A stretch of DNA of 64,000 nt, taken from assembly GCF_000334915.1 (NCBI RefSeq), contig NZ_AMSF01000001.1:1-64000 (forward strand), written 5' to 3'. Shown here piece by piece: positions 8,600 to 17,829 of this stretch (within the stretch, counting starts at the first letter, position 1; the number at the start of each line of letters is the position of its first letter). Made by a program: the position numbers and the translations under genes. The DNA is from Dyella ginsengisoli LA-4 (GTDB lineage Bacteria; Pseudomonadota; Gammaproteobacteria; Xanthomonadales; Rhodanobacteraceae). Below the pieces are notes generated by a model that was not told the DNA's origin, ran no database searches, and saw only the letters and a list, made by a program, of their open reading frames with translations.

Positions 8600-10038
8600 C
8601 GATGACCCGCCGCACCCTGCTCAAGCTCGCCGGCGCCGCCGCCGGTGGACTGGCCTCGGGCACCGGCTTCGCCCGGGGGCAGGCCGCAGCCACCACCCCT
8701 CGCTACGCCAGCCACCGCCCGCCGCCGGCCAAACGCCTGTTCACCAGCGCCGCGGTGGAGCGGCAACTGGCACAGACCACGGCGAAGATCGGCGACCCGG
8801 AACTGGCCTGGCTGTTCGGCAACTGCTACCCGAACACGCTGGATACCACCGTGCACCTTGACACCCTGGACGGTCGACCGGACACCTTCATCGTCACCGG
8901 CGACATCGACGCGATGTGGTTGCGCGACTCGTCCGCCCAGGTCTGGCCCTACCTGCCGCTGGCGCGCGGGGACAAGGCGCTGCAGCGGCTCTACCGCGGG
9001 CTGATCCACCGCCAGGCCCGCTGCATCGCGATCGACCCTTACGCCAACGCTTTCCTGCCCGACCCACGCAGCCGCGCCGCGCTGAGCTGGGCGCTGCACG
9101 ACGACACCGACATGCGCCCCGGCGTGGCCGAGCGCAAATGGGAGATCGATTCGCTGTGCTGGCCGATCCGCCTGGCCCACGGCTACTGGCAGGCGAGCGG
9201 CGACACGGCCCCGTTCGACGACGACTGGCGCGCGGCCATGCACGCGGTGCTCGCCACCTTCCGCACCCAGCAGCGCAAGCACGATCGCGGCCCGTACCAC
9301 TTCCAGCGCCTGTCCGAAGTGGCCTCGGAGAACCCGCCATTGAGTGGCTACGGCAACCCGACCCGGCCGGTCGGACTGATCCATTCGATGTTCCGCCCCT
9401 CCGACGACGCCTGCCTGTATCCGCTGTCGGTGCCGTCCAACTTCTTCGCCGTCACCTCGCTGCGGCAGCTGGCGACGATGAGCGACACCATCCACCACGA
9501 CCGGCAATTCGCCGACGACTGCCGCGCGCTGGCCGACGAGGTGGAACAGGCGCTGCACCGCCATGGTCCGTTGACCGGCAACGACGACGTCTGGGCCTAC
9601 GAGGTGGACGGCTTCGGCAACCAGGTGTTCATGGACGACGCGAATTCGCCCAGCCTGTCCAGCCTGGCCTACCTCGGCGCCTGCGCTGCCGATGACCCAC
9701 GCTACCGACGCACCCGTGCGCTGGCCTGGAGCAACCGCAACCCGTACTTCTTCGAGGGCAAGGCCGCGCAGGGTATCGGTGGCCCTCACCAGGGATTGCG
9801 GATGATCTGGCCGATGTCGATCACCATGCGCGCACTGACCAGCGACAGCGACCGCGAGATCGCGCAGTGCCTGCACTGGCTGAAGACCACCCATGCCGGC
9901 ACCGGCTTCATGCACGAGGCGTTCGACCAGGACGACCCGTCGAAATACACCCGCCCCTGGTTTGCCTGGGCCAACAGCCTGTTCGGCGAGTTGATCGTCA
10001 CGCTGGCCGAACAGCGCCCGCGGCTGCTGCAGGCCTGA
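8596..10038 (+). CDS. Exported GH125 exo-alpha-1,6-mannosidase
   Basis: This 480-residue protein belongs to the GH125 (DUF1237) family, metal-independent alpha-mannosidases that release alpha-1,6-linked mannose. It has a twin-arginine signal (MTMTRRTLLKLAGAAAGG), so it is probably exported folded by Tat. Family landmarks are TGDIDAMWLRDSSAQ (about 101-115), a WEIDSLCWP segment, and the C-terminal GPHQGLRMIWPMS (about 396-408). The start ATG overlaps the stop of the beta-mannosidase; a second ATG two codons later is equally possible. Together with the GH92 enzyme downstream it could trim the branches of high-mannose glycans before the beta-mannosidase acts on the core. Confidence 0.92.
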   Translation: MTMTRRTLLKLAGAAAGGLASGTGFARGQAAATTPRYASHRPPPAKRLFTSAAVERQLAQTTAKIGDPELAWLFGNCYPNTLDTTVHLDTLDGRPDTFIVTGDIDAMWLRDSSAQVWPYLPLARGDKALQRLYRGLIHRQARCIAIDPYANAFLPDPRSRAALSWALHDDTDMRPGVAERKWEIDSLCWPIRLAHGYWQASGDTAPFDDDWRAAMHAVLATFRTQQRKHDRGPYHFQRLSEVASENPPLSGYGNPTRPVGLIHSMFRPSDDACLYPLSVPSNFFAVTSLRQLATMSDTIHHDRQFADDCRALADEVEQALHRHGPLTGNDDVWAYEVDGFGNQVFMDDANSPSLSSLAYLGACAADDPRYRRTRALAWSNRNPYFFEGKAAQGIGGPHQGLRMIWPMSITMRALTSDSDREIAQCLHWLKTTHAGTGFMHEAFDQDDPSKYTRPWFAWANSLFGELIVTLAEQRPRLLQA

Positions 10039-10075
10039 GCCATCCCACCCTCCCCGCCCACGGAGAAACAGCACC

Positions 10076-12514
10076 ATGGTGACCCGTCGCCGCTTCCTGC
10101 AAGGTTCCGCCACCGCCCTCACCCTGCTCGGCACCGGACTGGCGCGCACGACGCCACTGGCGGCCGCGCTGGGAGACGCGCTGCACGCGCCGGCATCCCA
10201 CGCGGCGCAGGGCGCAGGACTTGCCCGCTACGTCGACGTGTTCGTCGGCACCGGTGGCCATGGCCACACCTATCCCGGTGCCTCGGTGCCGTTCGGCATG
10301 GTGCAGCTCAGCCCCGACACCCACGACGCCGGCTGGGACGCCTGTTCGGGCTACCACCAGGGCGACGGCTCGATCATGGGCTTCTCGCACACCCACCTGT
10401 CCGGCACCGGTGCCTCGGACATGCTCGACGTGCTGGTGATGCCGGCGCAGGGTCCGGTGGAACTCGAGCCGGGCGACCGCGGCCGGCCGGACATCAACTA
10501 CCACTCGCGCTACGACCTGCCGCCGGCACCGGGCAAGCCGCAGCAGTTGCCGGTCGACGCCGTGATCACGCCGGGCAAGGGCTATCGGCAGCGCTTCAGC
10601 CAGGCCGAGGAAACGGCACATCCCGGCTATTACCGGGTGCGCCTGCAGGATCACGACATCCTCGCCGAGCTCACTGCCACCGAGCGCACCGGCCTGCACC
10701 GCTACACCTTCCATCGCCCGGGCAAGGGCCATCTGCTGGTGGACCTGGCGCACGGCTTCCACGACGACCCGAAGACCCCGTGCAAGGTCAGCGACGCCAC
10801 CCTGCGCATGGTCGGCCACGACACCCTGGTCGGCTCGCGCCGCGTACACCAGTGGGCCAACGGACGGACCATCCACTTCGCGATGAAGGTCTCACGCCCA
10901 TTCGTCCGCGCCGAACTGTTCAGCGACGACCGTTCGCAGGGCGATACCGGCGAAGCCCGCGGCACGCACCTGAAGGCGGCGCTGCATTTCGACGAGGTGG
11001 GCGAGGCGCCGCTGCTGGTCAAGGTCGGCCTCTCCGGCGTCGACATCGACGGCGCGCTGCGCAACCTGGAACGCGAACAGCCCGGCTGGGACTTCGACGG
11101 GACCCGTGCGCGGGCACTGGCCGCATGGGAGAGCGAACTCGGGCGCATCCGCATCGATGCGCCATCGGACGAGGTGAAGCGGATCTTCTACACCTCGCTC
11201 TACCACACCATGCTGGCGCCCACGCTGTTCGATGACGTCGACGGCCGCTATCGCGGCATGGACGCGAAGATCCACCAGCTCGATGCAGGCCAGCACAACT
11301 TCAGCACCTACTCGCTGTGGGACACCTATCGGGCGCTGCATCCGCTGTTCACGCTGGTGCAGCCCGAGCGCGTACCGGTGCTGGTGAACGGCCTGATCCG
11401 CATGGCCGCGGAAAGCCCGGACGGCCCGCCGGTGTGGCCGCTGCAGGGCGTGGAGACCGGCTGCATGATCGGCTACCACTCCGCCTCGGTGGTGGCCGAG
11501 GCGATCGCCAAGGGCTTCCCCGGCATCGACGTGGCCAGCGCCTGGCCGCTGTTCCGCCAGCGCGCCATGGTCGACGATTACCGCGGCCTGCCGTACTACC
11601 GCAAGCTCGGCTACATCCCCAGCGACAAGGACTGGGAGGCGGTCAGCAAGACGCTGGAATACTGCTACGACGACTGGGCCGTGTCACACATCGCCGACGC
11701 GGCCGGTGCGCACGATGAGGCGAAGGCGCTGCGCGAGCGTTCGCGCAACTACCGCAACGTGTTCGACAAGTCGGTCACCTTCGTGCGTCCTCGCGGCGCC
11801 GACGGAAAGTGGCTGGAGCCGTTCTCGCCCGATGCCGTCGGCCACTCGGACAAGTGGCGCGACTTCACCGAATCCAATGCCTGGCAGGCGACCTTCCTCA
11901 ACCAGCACGACCTGGCCGAGTACATGACGCTGTTCGGTGGCGACAAGGCGTTCGAGGCCAAGCTGGATGGCCTGTTCAACGCGCCCCCCTCGCTGTCCGG
12001 CAACGCGCCACCGGACATCGCCGGCATGGTCGGCCAGTACGCGCACGGCAACGAACCCAGCCACCACGTGGCCTACCTGTACGCCTACGCCGGCGCGCAC
12101 CACAAGACGCAGTCGCGCGTGCGCATGCTGCTGGACACCATGTACCGCGCTGCGCCCGACGGTCTGGCCGGCAACGAGGACTGCGGCCAGATGAGCGCGT
12201 GGTACGTGCTCGGCGCGCTCGGCCTGTATGCAGTGGACCCGGTCAGCACCCACTACGTGTTCGGCAGCCCGCTGCTGGACCGCGCCGAACTCGCCCTGGG
12301 CGGCGACCGCACCCTGGTGATCGAGACGAAGGGCAACGGCCAGGACGCACCGTACATCCAGTCGGTGACATGGAACGGCCAGCCGTGGACGCGCAGCTGG
12401 ATCGGTCATGCCGAGCTGGCCAGGGGCGGGCATCTGGTGTTCACCATGGGCCGCACCCCGAACCCGGCATTCGGTCGTGACGTGGCGGACCGGCCGCCAT
12501 CGATGCAGGTTTAA
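10076..12514 (+). CDS. Exported GH92 alpha-mannosidase
   Basis: This 812-residue protein is a GH92 enzyme, a calcium-dependent, inverting exo-alpha-mannosidase family active mainly on alpha-1,2 linkages (also 1,3, 1,4 and 1,6 in some members). A Tat signal (TRRRFLQGSATALTLLG) precedes the N-terminal domain, which opens with the family sequence VFVGTGGHGHTYPGASVPFG near residue 58. The catalytic half carries HGNEPSHHVAYLY (E660, candidate general acid) and GNEDCGQMSAWYV (D702), both strongly conserved in the family. It follows the GH125 gene by 37 nt and ends the operon before a strong hairpin. No transporter, sulfatase or endoglycosidase gene lies next to it. Confidence 0.94.
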   Translation: MVTRRRFLQGSATALTLLGTGLARTTPLAAALGDALHAPASHAAQGAGLARYVDVFVGTGGHGHTYPGASVPFGMVQLSPDTHDAGWDACSGYHQGDGSIMGFSHTHLSGTGASDMLDVLVMPAQGPVELEPGDRGRPDINYHSRYDLPPAPGKPQQLPVDAVITPGKGYRQRFSQAEETAHPGYYRVRLQDHDILAELTATERTGLHRYTFHRPGKGHLLVDLAHGFHDDPKTPCKVSDATLRMVGHDTLVGSRRVHQWANGRTIHFAMKVSRPFVRAELFSDDRSQGDTGEARGTHLKAALHFDEVGEAPLLVKVGLSGVDIDGALRNLEREQPGWDFDGTRARALAAWESELGRIRIDAPSDEVKRIFYTSLYHTMLAPTLFDDVDGRYRGMDAKIHQLDAGQHNFSTYSLWDTYRALHPLFTLVQPERVPVLVNGLIRMAAESPDGPPVWPLQGVETGCMIGYHSASVVAEAIAKGFPGIDVASAWPLFRQRAMVDDYRGLPYYRKLGYIPSDKDWEAVSKTLEYCYDDWAVSHIADAAGAHDEAKALRERSRNYRNVFDKSVTFVRPRGADGKWLEPFSPDAVGHSDKWRDFTESNAWQATFLNQHDLAEYMTLFGGDKAFEAKLDGLFNAPPSLSGNAPPDIAGMVGQYAHGNEPSHHVAYLYAYAGAHHKTQSRVRMLLDTMYRAAPDGLAGNEDCGQMSAWYVLGALGLYAVDPVSTHYVFGSPLLDRAELALGGDRTLVIETKGNGQDAPYIQSVTWNGQPWTRSWIGHAELARGGHLVFTMGRTPNPAFGRDVADRPPSMQV

Positions 12515-12566
12515 TACGCTTGCATCCGCCCGCGGAGAGCCTGGCGAAGCGCGCGGCCCCATGCCT

Positions 12567-12592
12567 GAAGCCCCGGGGTTTCCCGGGGCTTC
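12567..12592. terminator. Terminator hairpin between the GH92 and sulfotransferase genes
   Basis: An 11-bp perfect stem, GAAGCCCCGGG / CCCGGGGCTTC, with a GTTT loop, lies 53 nt after the GH92 stop and between converging genes. There is no long T-run, so efficiency is uncertain. Confidence 0.6.
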
Positions 12593-12656
12593 CTGTTCAG
12601 CCATCCCTCGACGGTGAACGCCGCTTCGCGCCCGGTCCGACCGAAGAAACCGGCGA

Positions 12657-14264
12657 TCAGGCCAGGGCCAGCCGCAGCGCCTCCAGTTGCGCAGCGTAAT
12701 GTTGCCACTCACCGAGTCCACGGCTGTGGATGGCCTCGCGAACCTGAGCGCTGCTCGGCGTCGCCACCGGTGCGGTATTGCGTTCGGGGTGCAGGCAATC
12801 CTCTTCCAGATCCAGCCGGCAATACGCCAGCACCTCGCGCATCACCCTCTCCGGCTGCTGGACCAGCGCGGCATATGAAACATCGAGCACGGCACCGGGG
12901 AGCGTGGCGTGCCAATGTCTCATCAGACGAACGTACTGCCCGTGGTAATGCGCCAGCGACGCCAGGTCGTAGCTGTAGGCCGAGGTATTGCCGAACATGG
13001 CCTTGAGATTGGAAAAGCACACGTCCATCGGTTCCCGCACCATGTGCAGGATCGGGGCATGTGGCAATGCTCGGTGAATGATGTCGACGAACGGGAAGTT
13101 CGTCGGCAGCTTGTTGATGTAGTACCCACGTCCCTGCGCGCGCCACTGAGTCTGCCTCAGGTAGCGCGCTCCGAGCTCCTTGAAATCGATGTCCCTGCTG
13201 CGATTGATGAGCTCCACCCTGCGCTGCACGCCGCCATCGGGCACATCCGCGAGCCACTGCAGCTGACGCAGCAGCTCATTGATCTCCCCCGCGGAAACCA
13301 CCTCCGAATGGTTCGACAACATGCGATCGAGCAGGGTCGACCCGGACCGGGGCATGCCAACGATGAAGACGGGTATGGGGCCACCGAACTCAGGCAGCTG
13401 CGTGCTGACGGCCGGACCGGCCAGGGGCAGGCGAATGATCGCGTCCGTGACTGCAGCTTCACCGGCAGCATCGTACGGATTGAGCGCATGCATGATTGCG
13501 TTGCTGCGCTCCAGCGCCGACCAGGCCTCGGCGTATTGCCCGAGGTCATCGAGTTCCTTGAAGAGCGCGTGTTCGAATTCGGCACGTACAAGATTGTCCG
13601 CGGCGACATGGCTGTCGACCGGGATACGGCCAAGCTGTGCCCGAAGGAAGTCGATGTGGTTCGATCCTGCGGTCTGCCGGCGCAGGCGAGCTCGCGCCAT
13701 CGCCGCACCGCTGAAGGTCGGCCAGCGGCGCAAGCACGTCTCGAGCACCGCCCCTGCCGCCTCCAACTGACCGGAAAACTGAAGCAGCATGGCGTGCAGG
13801 TAGTGCTCGTCCGGCGTGTCGACACCCGCAGCCATTGCGCGCTCGAGCAGGACAAGTGCCGCAGGAATCTCATTGAGCATCCAGCGCAGGTGGGCCTGCA
13901 CGGCGAGCAACGAGGCTGACGATTCGTGCGCGATCGAGGGATGCTCAAGGCAAGCCCGAGCCGCAATGGTTTCGCCGCGGATGCACAGGCGCCGGGCCAG
14001 CTCCGTGAGCAGCGCGGCATCATCGGGAAGCCCGGACATGACTGCCAGCAGTTCCCTGGTGGATGCGCGCAGTTGGCCACGTTCGAGCAACACGTCGGAA
14101 AGTTGCATGCGGGCGACGGCATCGTGGGGCACCCGCTCGAGCAGGGTCTCGAGTGTTGCCTGCGCAGCAACCAGCTGGCGATTTTCAATGTACTGCCGCG
14201 CCCGGCGCCGAAGGCGATCCTCCGACGCGTGAAGGGGGTCGATTGTCATCGGCAGATGTTGCAT
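12657..14264 (-). CDS. TPR-repeat sulfotransferase
   Basis: This roughly 535-residue protein combines an N-terminal array of helical TPR-type repeats (about residues 10-270) with a C-terminal sulfotransferase domain. The PAPS-binding P-loop is clear (IVGMPRSGSTLLDRML, about 301-316). It is followed by the family's ILHMVREPMDVCFSN, the 3'-phosphate-binding Arg-x-(P)-x-D segment. The enzyme would transfer sulfate from PAPS to a protein, glycan or small molecule; the acceptor is unknown. I used the ATG at 14264; a second ATG (14249) and an upstream TTG (14285) are in frame, and none has a strong ribosome-binding site. No PAPS synthesis gene is nearby. It converges with the mannosidase operon and is probably expressed on its own. 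Confidence 0.88.
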   Translation of the reverse strand: MQHLPMTIDPLHASEDRLRRRARQYIENRQLVAAQATLETLLERVPHDAVARMQLSDVLLERGQLRASTRELLAVMSGLPDDAALLTELARRLCIRGETIAARACLEHPSIAHESSASLLAVQAHLRWMLNEIPAALVLLERAMAAGVDTPDEHYLHAMLLQFSGQLEAAGAVLETCLRRWPTFSGAAMARARLRRQTAGSNHIDFLRAQLGRIPVDSHVAADNLVRAEFEHALFKELDDLGQYAEAWSALERSNAIMHALNPYDAAGEAAVTDAIIRLPLAGPAVSTQLPEFGGPIPVFIVGMPRSGSTLLDRMLSNHSEVVSAGEINELLRQLQWLADVPDGGVQRRVELINRSRDIDFKELGARYLRQTQWRAQGRGYYINKLPTNFPFVDIIHRALPHAPILHMVREPMDVCFSNLKAMFGNTSAYSYDLASLAHYHGQYVRLMRHWHATLPGAVLDVSYAALVQQPERVMREVLAYCRLDLEEDCLHPERNTAPVATPSSAQVREAIHSRGLGEWQHYAAQLEALRLALA

Positions 14265-14448
14265 CGTGCTTCTGCGCCAAGGCAAATGCCTGCCGCCGCG
14301 GTCCAGGTCGGGAACCGGCCGCCTGTTGCCGGTCGGACGCCACGCACATCACCTCGCAATCGTGGCAACCACCCCGCCCCCGGCCATCCGGATCCCGCGC
14401 CGTCCGATGCGCTTTTGCCAGGGGCAACGCTGTCCGGTGACCCGGGAC

Positions 14449-15237
14449 CTAGTCGGTGCCGGCGAACGCGTGATCCAGCCAGTCGTGCATCAGCCGGTAG
14501 CTGCGCGCGGCGGCGCGGGCGTCGTACATGCAGCCGGGGCTGTGCTGGTCGGTCTCGGTGAAGCAGTGCACGGCGTGGCCGAGCACCACGAACTGCCAGT
14601 CGGCCGGGCTGCCGCGCATCTCGTTCATGAAGGCATCGGCATCCTTCATGGTCCAGCTGTCGTCGGCGCCGTTCATCACCAGCACGCGGGCCTTGATCTG
14701 CTTCGCCAGGGCGGGATCGTCGGTGGTAAGGCCACCGTGGAACGACACCACCGCCGCCACGTCGGCACCGCTGCGCGCCAGGTCGAGCACGGCCGTGCCG
14801 CCGAAGCAGAAGCCGATCGCGGCCAGGTGCGTCAGGTCGATCGGCGCATCCTTGGCCTGCGCCTTGAGCTGCGCCAGTGCCTCGTTCATCCGCTGACGCA
14901 TCAGCGGGCGGTTGGCATACAGGGGCTTGGTCGCGACCTCGGCCTGGTCATTGCTGGTTGGCCGTACGCCCTCGCCGTAGAGGTCGGTAACCAGGATCAC
15001 GTAGCGCGAGCCGGCGATCATCTCGGCCTTCTTCACGGCCATGGCGTTGACACCGTACCAGTTCGGCACCATCACCAGCCCGGGGCGCTTGGCCGAAGTC
15101 GCGTTGTCGTAGACCAGCACGCTCTTGAAGGTGGTCCCGTCCCGGGTCCAGGTCACCGTCTTGTGCACCATCGCCGCGTGGGCGGCAACCGGACCGAGGA
15201 CAAGCAGCAGCAGCGAGGCAAACCGAAGCAGGCGCAT
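14449..15237 (-). CDS. Exported dienelactone-hydrolase-family protein
   Basis: This 262-residue alpha/beta-hydrolase has a cleavable signal peptide (LLRFASLLLLVLGPVAAHA), so it acts outside the cytoplasm. The nucleophile elbow is GFCFGG with Cys144 as the nucleophile, the hallmark of the dienelactone hydrolase family as opposed to serine hydrolases. The acid is probably D192 or D193 (NGADDSW) and the base H221 or H224 (GHAVHCF). Classical dienelactone hydrolases are cytoplasmic and belong to aromatic degradation. No aromatic pathway gene is nearby here, so the substrate is open. It lies 28 nt downstream of the quinone hydroxylase pair on the same strand and may be transcribed with them. Confidence 0.87.
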   Translation of the reverse strand: MRLLRFASLLLLVLGPVAAHAAMVHKTVTWTRDGTTFKSVLVYDNATSAKRPGLVMVPNWYGVNAMAVKKAEMIAGSRYVILVTDLYGEGVRPTSNDQAEVATKPLYANRPLMRQRMNEALAQLKAQAKDAPIDLTHLAAIGFCFGGTAVLDLARSGADVAAVVSFHGGLTTDDPALAKQIKARVLVMNGADDSWTMKDADAFMNEMRGSPADWQFVVLGHAVHCFTETDQHSPGCMYDARAAARSYRLMHDWLDHAFAGTD

Positions 15238-15265
15238 GGGATGACTCCTTGGTGGAAGGGAAAAC

Positions 15266-16480
15266 TCAGCGGCCGGCGGCGTGATCGGCCAGCCGCTGCT
15301 TGAGCGGCGCGAAACGGTCGATCAGCCGCACGCCCAGCGCACGGGCGACAACCAGCGGCGCGGACTGCCAGCCGTAGATCCGGCCCAGCGCATCGAAGCC
15401 CAGCGCGTCCAGCGTGTCGGCACTGCGCCGGCGGCGCGCGTAGCGGCGCAGCACGTGCGGTGCGGCGATGTCGCGGCCCGCATTGCGCGCATCGACCAGG
15501 GTCTCGCGCAGTTCGGCCACGTCGCGCAGGCCGAGGTTCACGCCCTGTCCGGCCAGTGGATGCACCGCGTGGGCGGCATCCCCCAGCAATACGAAGCGCG
15601 CTGCCTCGTAGCGTTCGGCCAGCTGCAGGCGCAGCGGGAACGCCGCACGCGCACTGCTGCCGGTGATGCGACCGAGACGGAAGTCGATCGCCACACCCAG
15701 CTCGTCGCAGAAGGCTGCTTCGTCCAGCGCCAGCACGCGGGCAGCTTCGTCCTCGGGCAGCGACCAGACGATCGAGCTGCGCCCGTCGGCCAGCGGCAGC
15801 AGTGCCAGCGGACCGCCGGGCAGGAAGCGCTGCCACGCGGTGTGTTCGTGCGGCCGCTCGGTCGCCACGTGGGCAACCACGCCGCGCTGCGCGTAGTCGC
15901 GGCCGCGGGTGTCGATGCCGGCCATCGTGCGCAGCGGCGAGCCGGCACCGTCGGCGGCGACCAGCAGGCGCGCGGCCAGCGTGCGGCCATCGGCCAGCGC
16001 CACGTCGACCCGGTCATCGCGCGACTCGAAACCTGCCACCTCGGCCGGGCACACGCGCTGCACGCCGGTGCCGTCCAGTGCCTGCCACAACGTCGACTGC
16101 ACCAGCGCGTTCTCGACGATGTAGCCCAGCGCCGCCAGGCCCTCGCGACCGGCGTCGAAATCGATCGCGGCGCCGCTGGCGGCATCCCACACATGCATGC
16201 GCTCGTAGGGGCAGGCGCGTGCGTCGCGGATCGCCGGCCACACGCCCAGCTCATCCAGCAGGTGGATCGAGGACGCGGCCAGGCCGACCACGCGCAGGTC
16301 GACCTCGTGTTCGCTCTGCCACGGCGCGGGCTCGCGCGACTCGACCAGCGCGGTGGCGAAACCGGCCCGGCCCAGCGCCAGCGCGGTGGCCGCGCCGACC
16401 ATGCCGCCGCCCACCACCACCACGTCCAGCGCGGGGCCGCGGCGGCGCACGCCTTCTTCCCGTCCAATCAGCCGGCTCAT
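15266..16480 (-). CDS. UbiH/UbiF/VisC-family FAD hydroxylase (UbiI-like)
   Basis: This 404-residue flavoprotein monooxygenase probably hydroxylates the ring of a ubiquinone precursor. It has the dinucleotide-binding GGGMVG (24-29), the DG motif (AADGAG, about 175-180) and the FAD-binding GD motif (LLGDAAHAVHPLAGQGVNLG, about 298-317) that define the UbiH/COQ6 family. Its position right after ubiH, overlapping by 4 nt (ATGA), matches the ubiH-visC arrangement of gammaproteobacteria, so a C5-hydroxylase (UbiI) role is the best guess. UbiF-type function at another ring position cannot be excluded from sequence. A run of charged residues precedes the Rossmann motif, and internal starts are possible. 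Confidence 0.88.
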   Translation of the reverse strand: MSRLIGREEGVRRRGPALDVVVVGGGMVGAATALALGRAGFATALVESREPAPWQSEHEVDLRVVGLAASSIHLLDELGVWPAIRDARACPYERMHVWDAASGAAIDFDAGREGLAALGYIVENALVQSTLWQALDGTGVQRVCPAEVAGFESRDDRVDVALADGRTLAARLLVAADGAGSPLRTMAGIDTRGRDYAQRGVVAHVATERPHEHTAWQRFLPGGPLALLPLADGRSSIVWSLPEDEAARVLALDEAAFCDELGVAIDFRLGRITGSSARAAFPLRLQLAERYEAARFVLLGDAAHAVHPLAGQGVNLGLRDVAELRETLVDARNAGRDIAAPHVLRRYARRRRSADTLDALGFDALGRIYGWQSAPLVVARALGVRLIDRFAPLKQRLADHAAGR

Positions 16481-17700
16481 GGCAGCGGCTCCCGCACGGC
16501 GCGCGGCGGGTCGCCGCGGAAACCCATGCCGCGCCGGGCCAGCAGGCGCTGCAGCGGCGGCACGCGGTCGTAGGCCAGCAGGGCCAGCGAGCGGAACGGC
16601 GCCAGCAGCGGCTGCGGCAGGCAGGCCAGCTGCACCAGGCCGTGGCTCATCGTCATGGTGCCTTCGCGATCGGGCGCGCGGCGTGCGGCGTACGTCTCCA
16701 GCAGCACCGGGGCACCGGGATCGGCGGCCTCGGCGACCAGCTCGGCCAGGGTCAGCGCATCGCGCAGGCCCAGGTTGAAACCCTGTGCGCCAATCGGGTG
16801 CACCGTCTGCGCCGCGTTGCCGACCAGCACCGCCCGCGGTCCAACCAGCCGCGTCGCCGCGACACGGCGGATCGCCCAGGGCTGGCGCCGGCCGGGCCGG
16901 GACAGGCGCCCCAGCTTGCCGCCGAAGCGCTGCTGGGCGAGCTCCGCATAGGCCGTATCGTCCAGCGCGGCGATCGCGTCCGCCTGCTCGGCCGGCACGG
17001 TGAGCACCAGGCCGGCGCGCCGCTCGGCCAGCGGCAGCAGGGCGATCGGGCCGTCGTCGCCGAAGCGCTCGAAGGCGCGCCCGGACGGATCACGCTCCGG
17101 CGTGATGGTGCAGACGAACAGGCTCTGGCCGTAGTCGTGGCGTTCGGCGGCAATCCCCAACCGCTCGCGCACGAAGGATTCGGTGCCGTCGGCGCCGACC
17201 ACCAGGGCGGCGTCCAGCGTCTGGGTACCGTCGGCCGTGCGCACGGTGACGCGCCAGCCACCCTCGACCGACTCCATGGCTTCCAGCGTGGCCGGTGCCA
17301 TGCGCACCAGGGTGCGGCAGCTCTCCAGCCGACGCTCCAGCGCCTCGCCCAGCTCGCGTGCCGGCAAAGTCCAGCCCAGCGCGTCCACGCCGTGGCGGGC
17401 GGCATCCAGCCGGGCCGTGCCGAACTCGCCGGCGCGGCTGACCTGGATGCGGGTGATCGGTGTGGCGCGCGCCTCGGCATGCGGCCACACACCCAGCGCA
17501 CGCAGGCCGTTGACGGTGGCGCGGGCCAGCGCCAGGTTGCGCTCGTCGTAGCTGGCCGGGGCGGTGCGACGCGGTGGCGCGGTGTCGAGCAGGGTCGCCG
17601 GCACACCGGCGGCATCGAGTGCGATGGCCAGGCTGGCGCCCACCAGCCCGCCACCGACGATGAGGACGCCGCGCGGAGCGGCCGGGTCGTTCAGGTTCAT
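16477..17700 (-). CDS. ubiH: 2-octaprenyl-6-methoxyphenol hydroxylase
   Basis: This FAD-dependent monooxygenase of about 407 residues belongs to ubiquinone synthesis. It shows GGGLVGASLA near residue 16, the DG motif (GADGTESFVRERLG) and a GN variant of the second FAD motif (LVGNAAQTVHPIGAQGFNLG), the version typical of UbiH proper rather than UbiI. Two in-frame ATGs exist, at 17700 and 17709. A TATCAT at 17708-17713 overlaps the upstream ATG, so the 17700 start with a very short leader is preferred. The stop overlaps the start of the next hydroxylase (ATGA). The three-gene run continues to the exported hydrolase. Confidence 0.9.
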   Translation of the reverse strand: MNLNDPAAPRGVLIVGGGLVGASLAIALDAAGVPATLLDTAPPRRTAPASYDERNLALARATVNGLRALGVWPHAEARATPITRIQVSRAGEFGTARLDAARHGVDALGWTLPARELGEALERRLESCRTLVRMAPATLEAMESVEGGWRVTVRTADGTQTLDAALVVGADGTESFVRERLGIAAERHDYGQSLFVCTITPERDPSGRAFERFGDDGPIALLPLAERRAGLVLTVPAEQADAIAALDDTAYAELAQQRFGGKLGRLSRPGRRQPWAIRRVAATRLVGPRAVLVGNAAQTVHPIGAQGFNLGLRDALTLAELVAEAADPGAPVLLETYAARRAPDREGTMTMSHGLVQLACLPQPLLAPFRSLALLAYDRVPPLQRLLARRGMGFRGDPPRAVREPLP

Positions 17701-17707
17701 CCGCCGC

Positions 17708-17713
17708 ATGATA
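17708..17713 (-). promoter_or_regulatory. Possible -10 element just upstream of ubiH
   Basis: TATCAT on the minus strand ends 7 nt before the ATG at 17700. Transcription from it would give a leader of about one base. There is no convincing -35. Confidence 0.35.
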
Positions 17714-17829
17714 CGCGCCCGGCCGACGGTTCCCGCAGCGGTGGGGCGTCGCGCCCGGCCGGGTCGCCAAGCGCCGGGCGCCAGACTAGACTAGGGGGTC
17801 GATTTTCGCCGCATTCCCAGGAGCCCTTC

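Noticed and set aside
8023-10149. A 708-codon open frame opposite the GH2 and GH125 genes
   Set aside because: It crosses the boundary of two real genes and has no family resemblance.
12515-14448. A possible attachment or insertion-element scar around the sulfotransferase
   Set aside because: I found no terminal repeats, transposase fragments or tRNA ends here; the gaps are short and ordinary.
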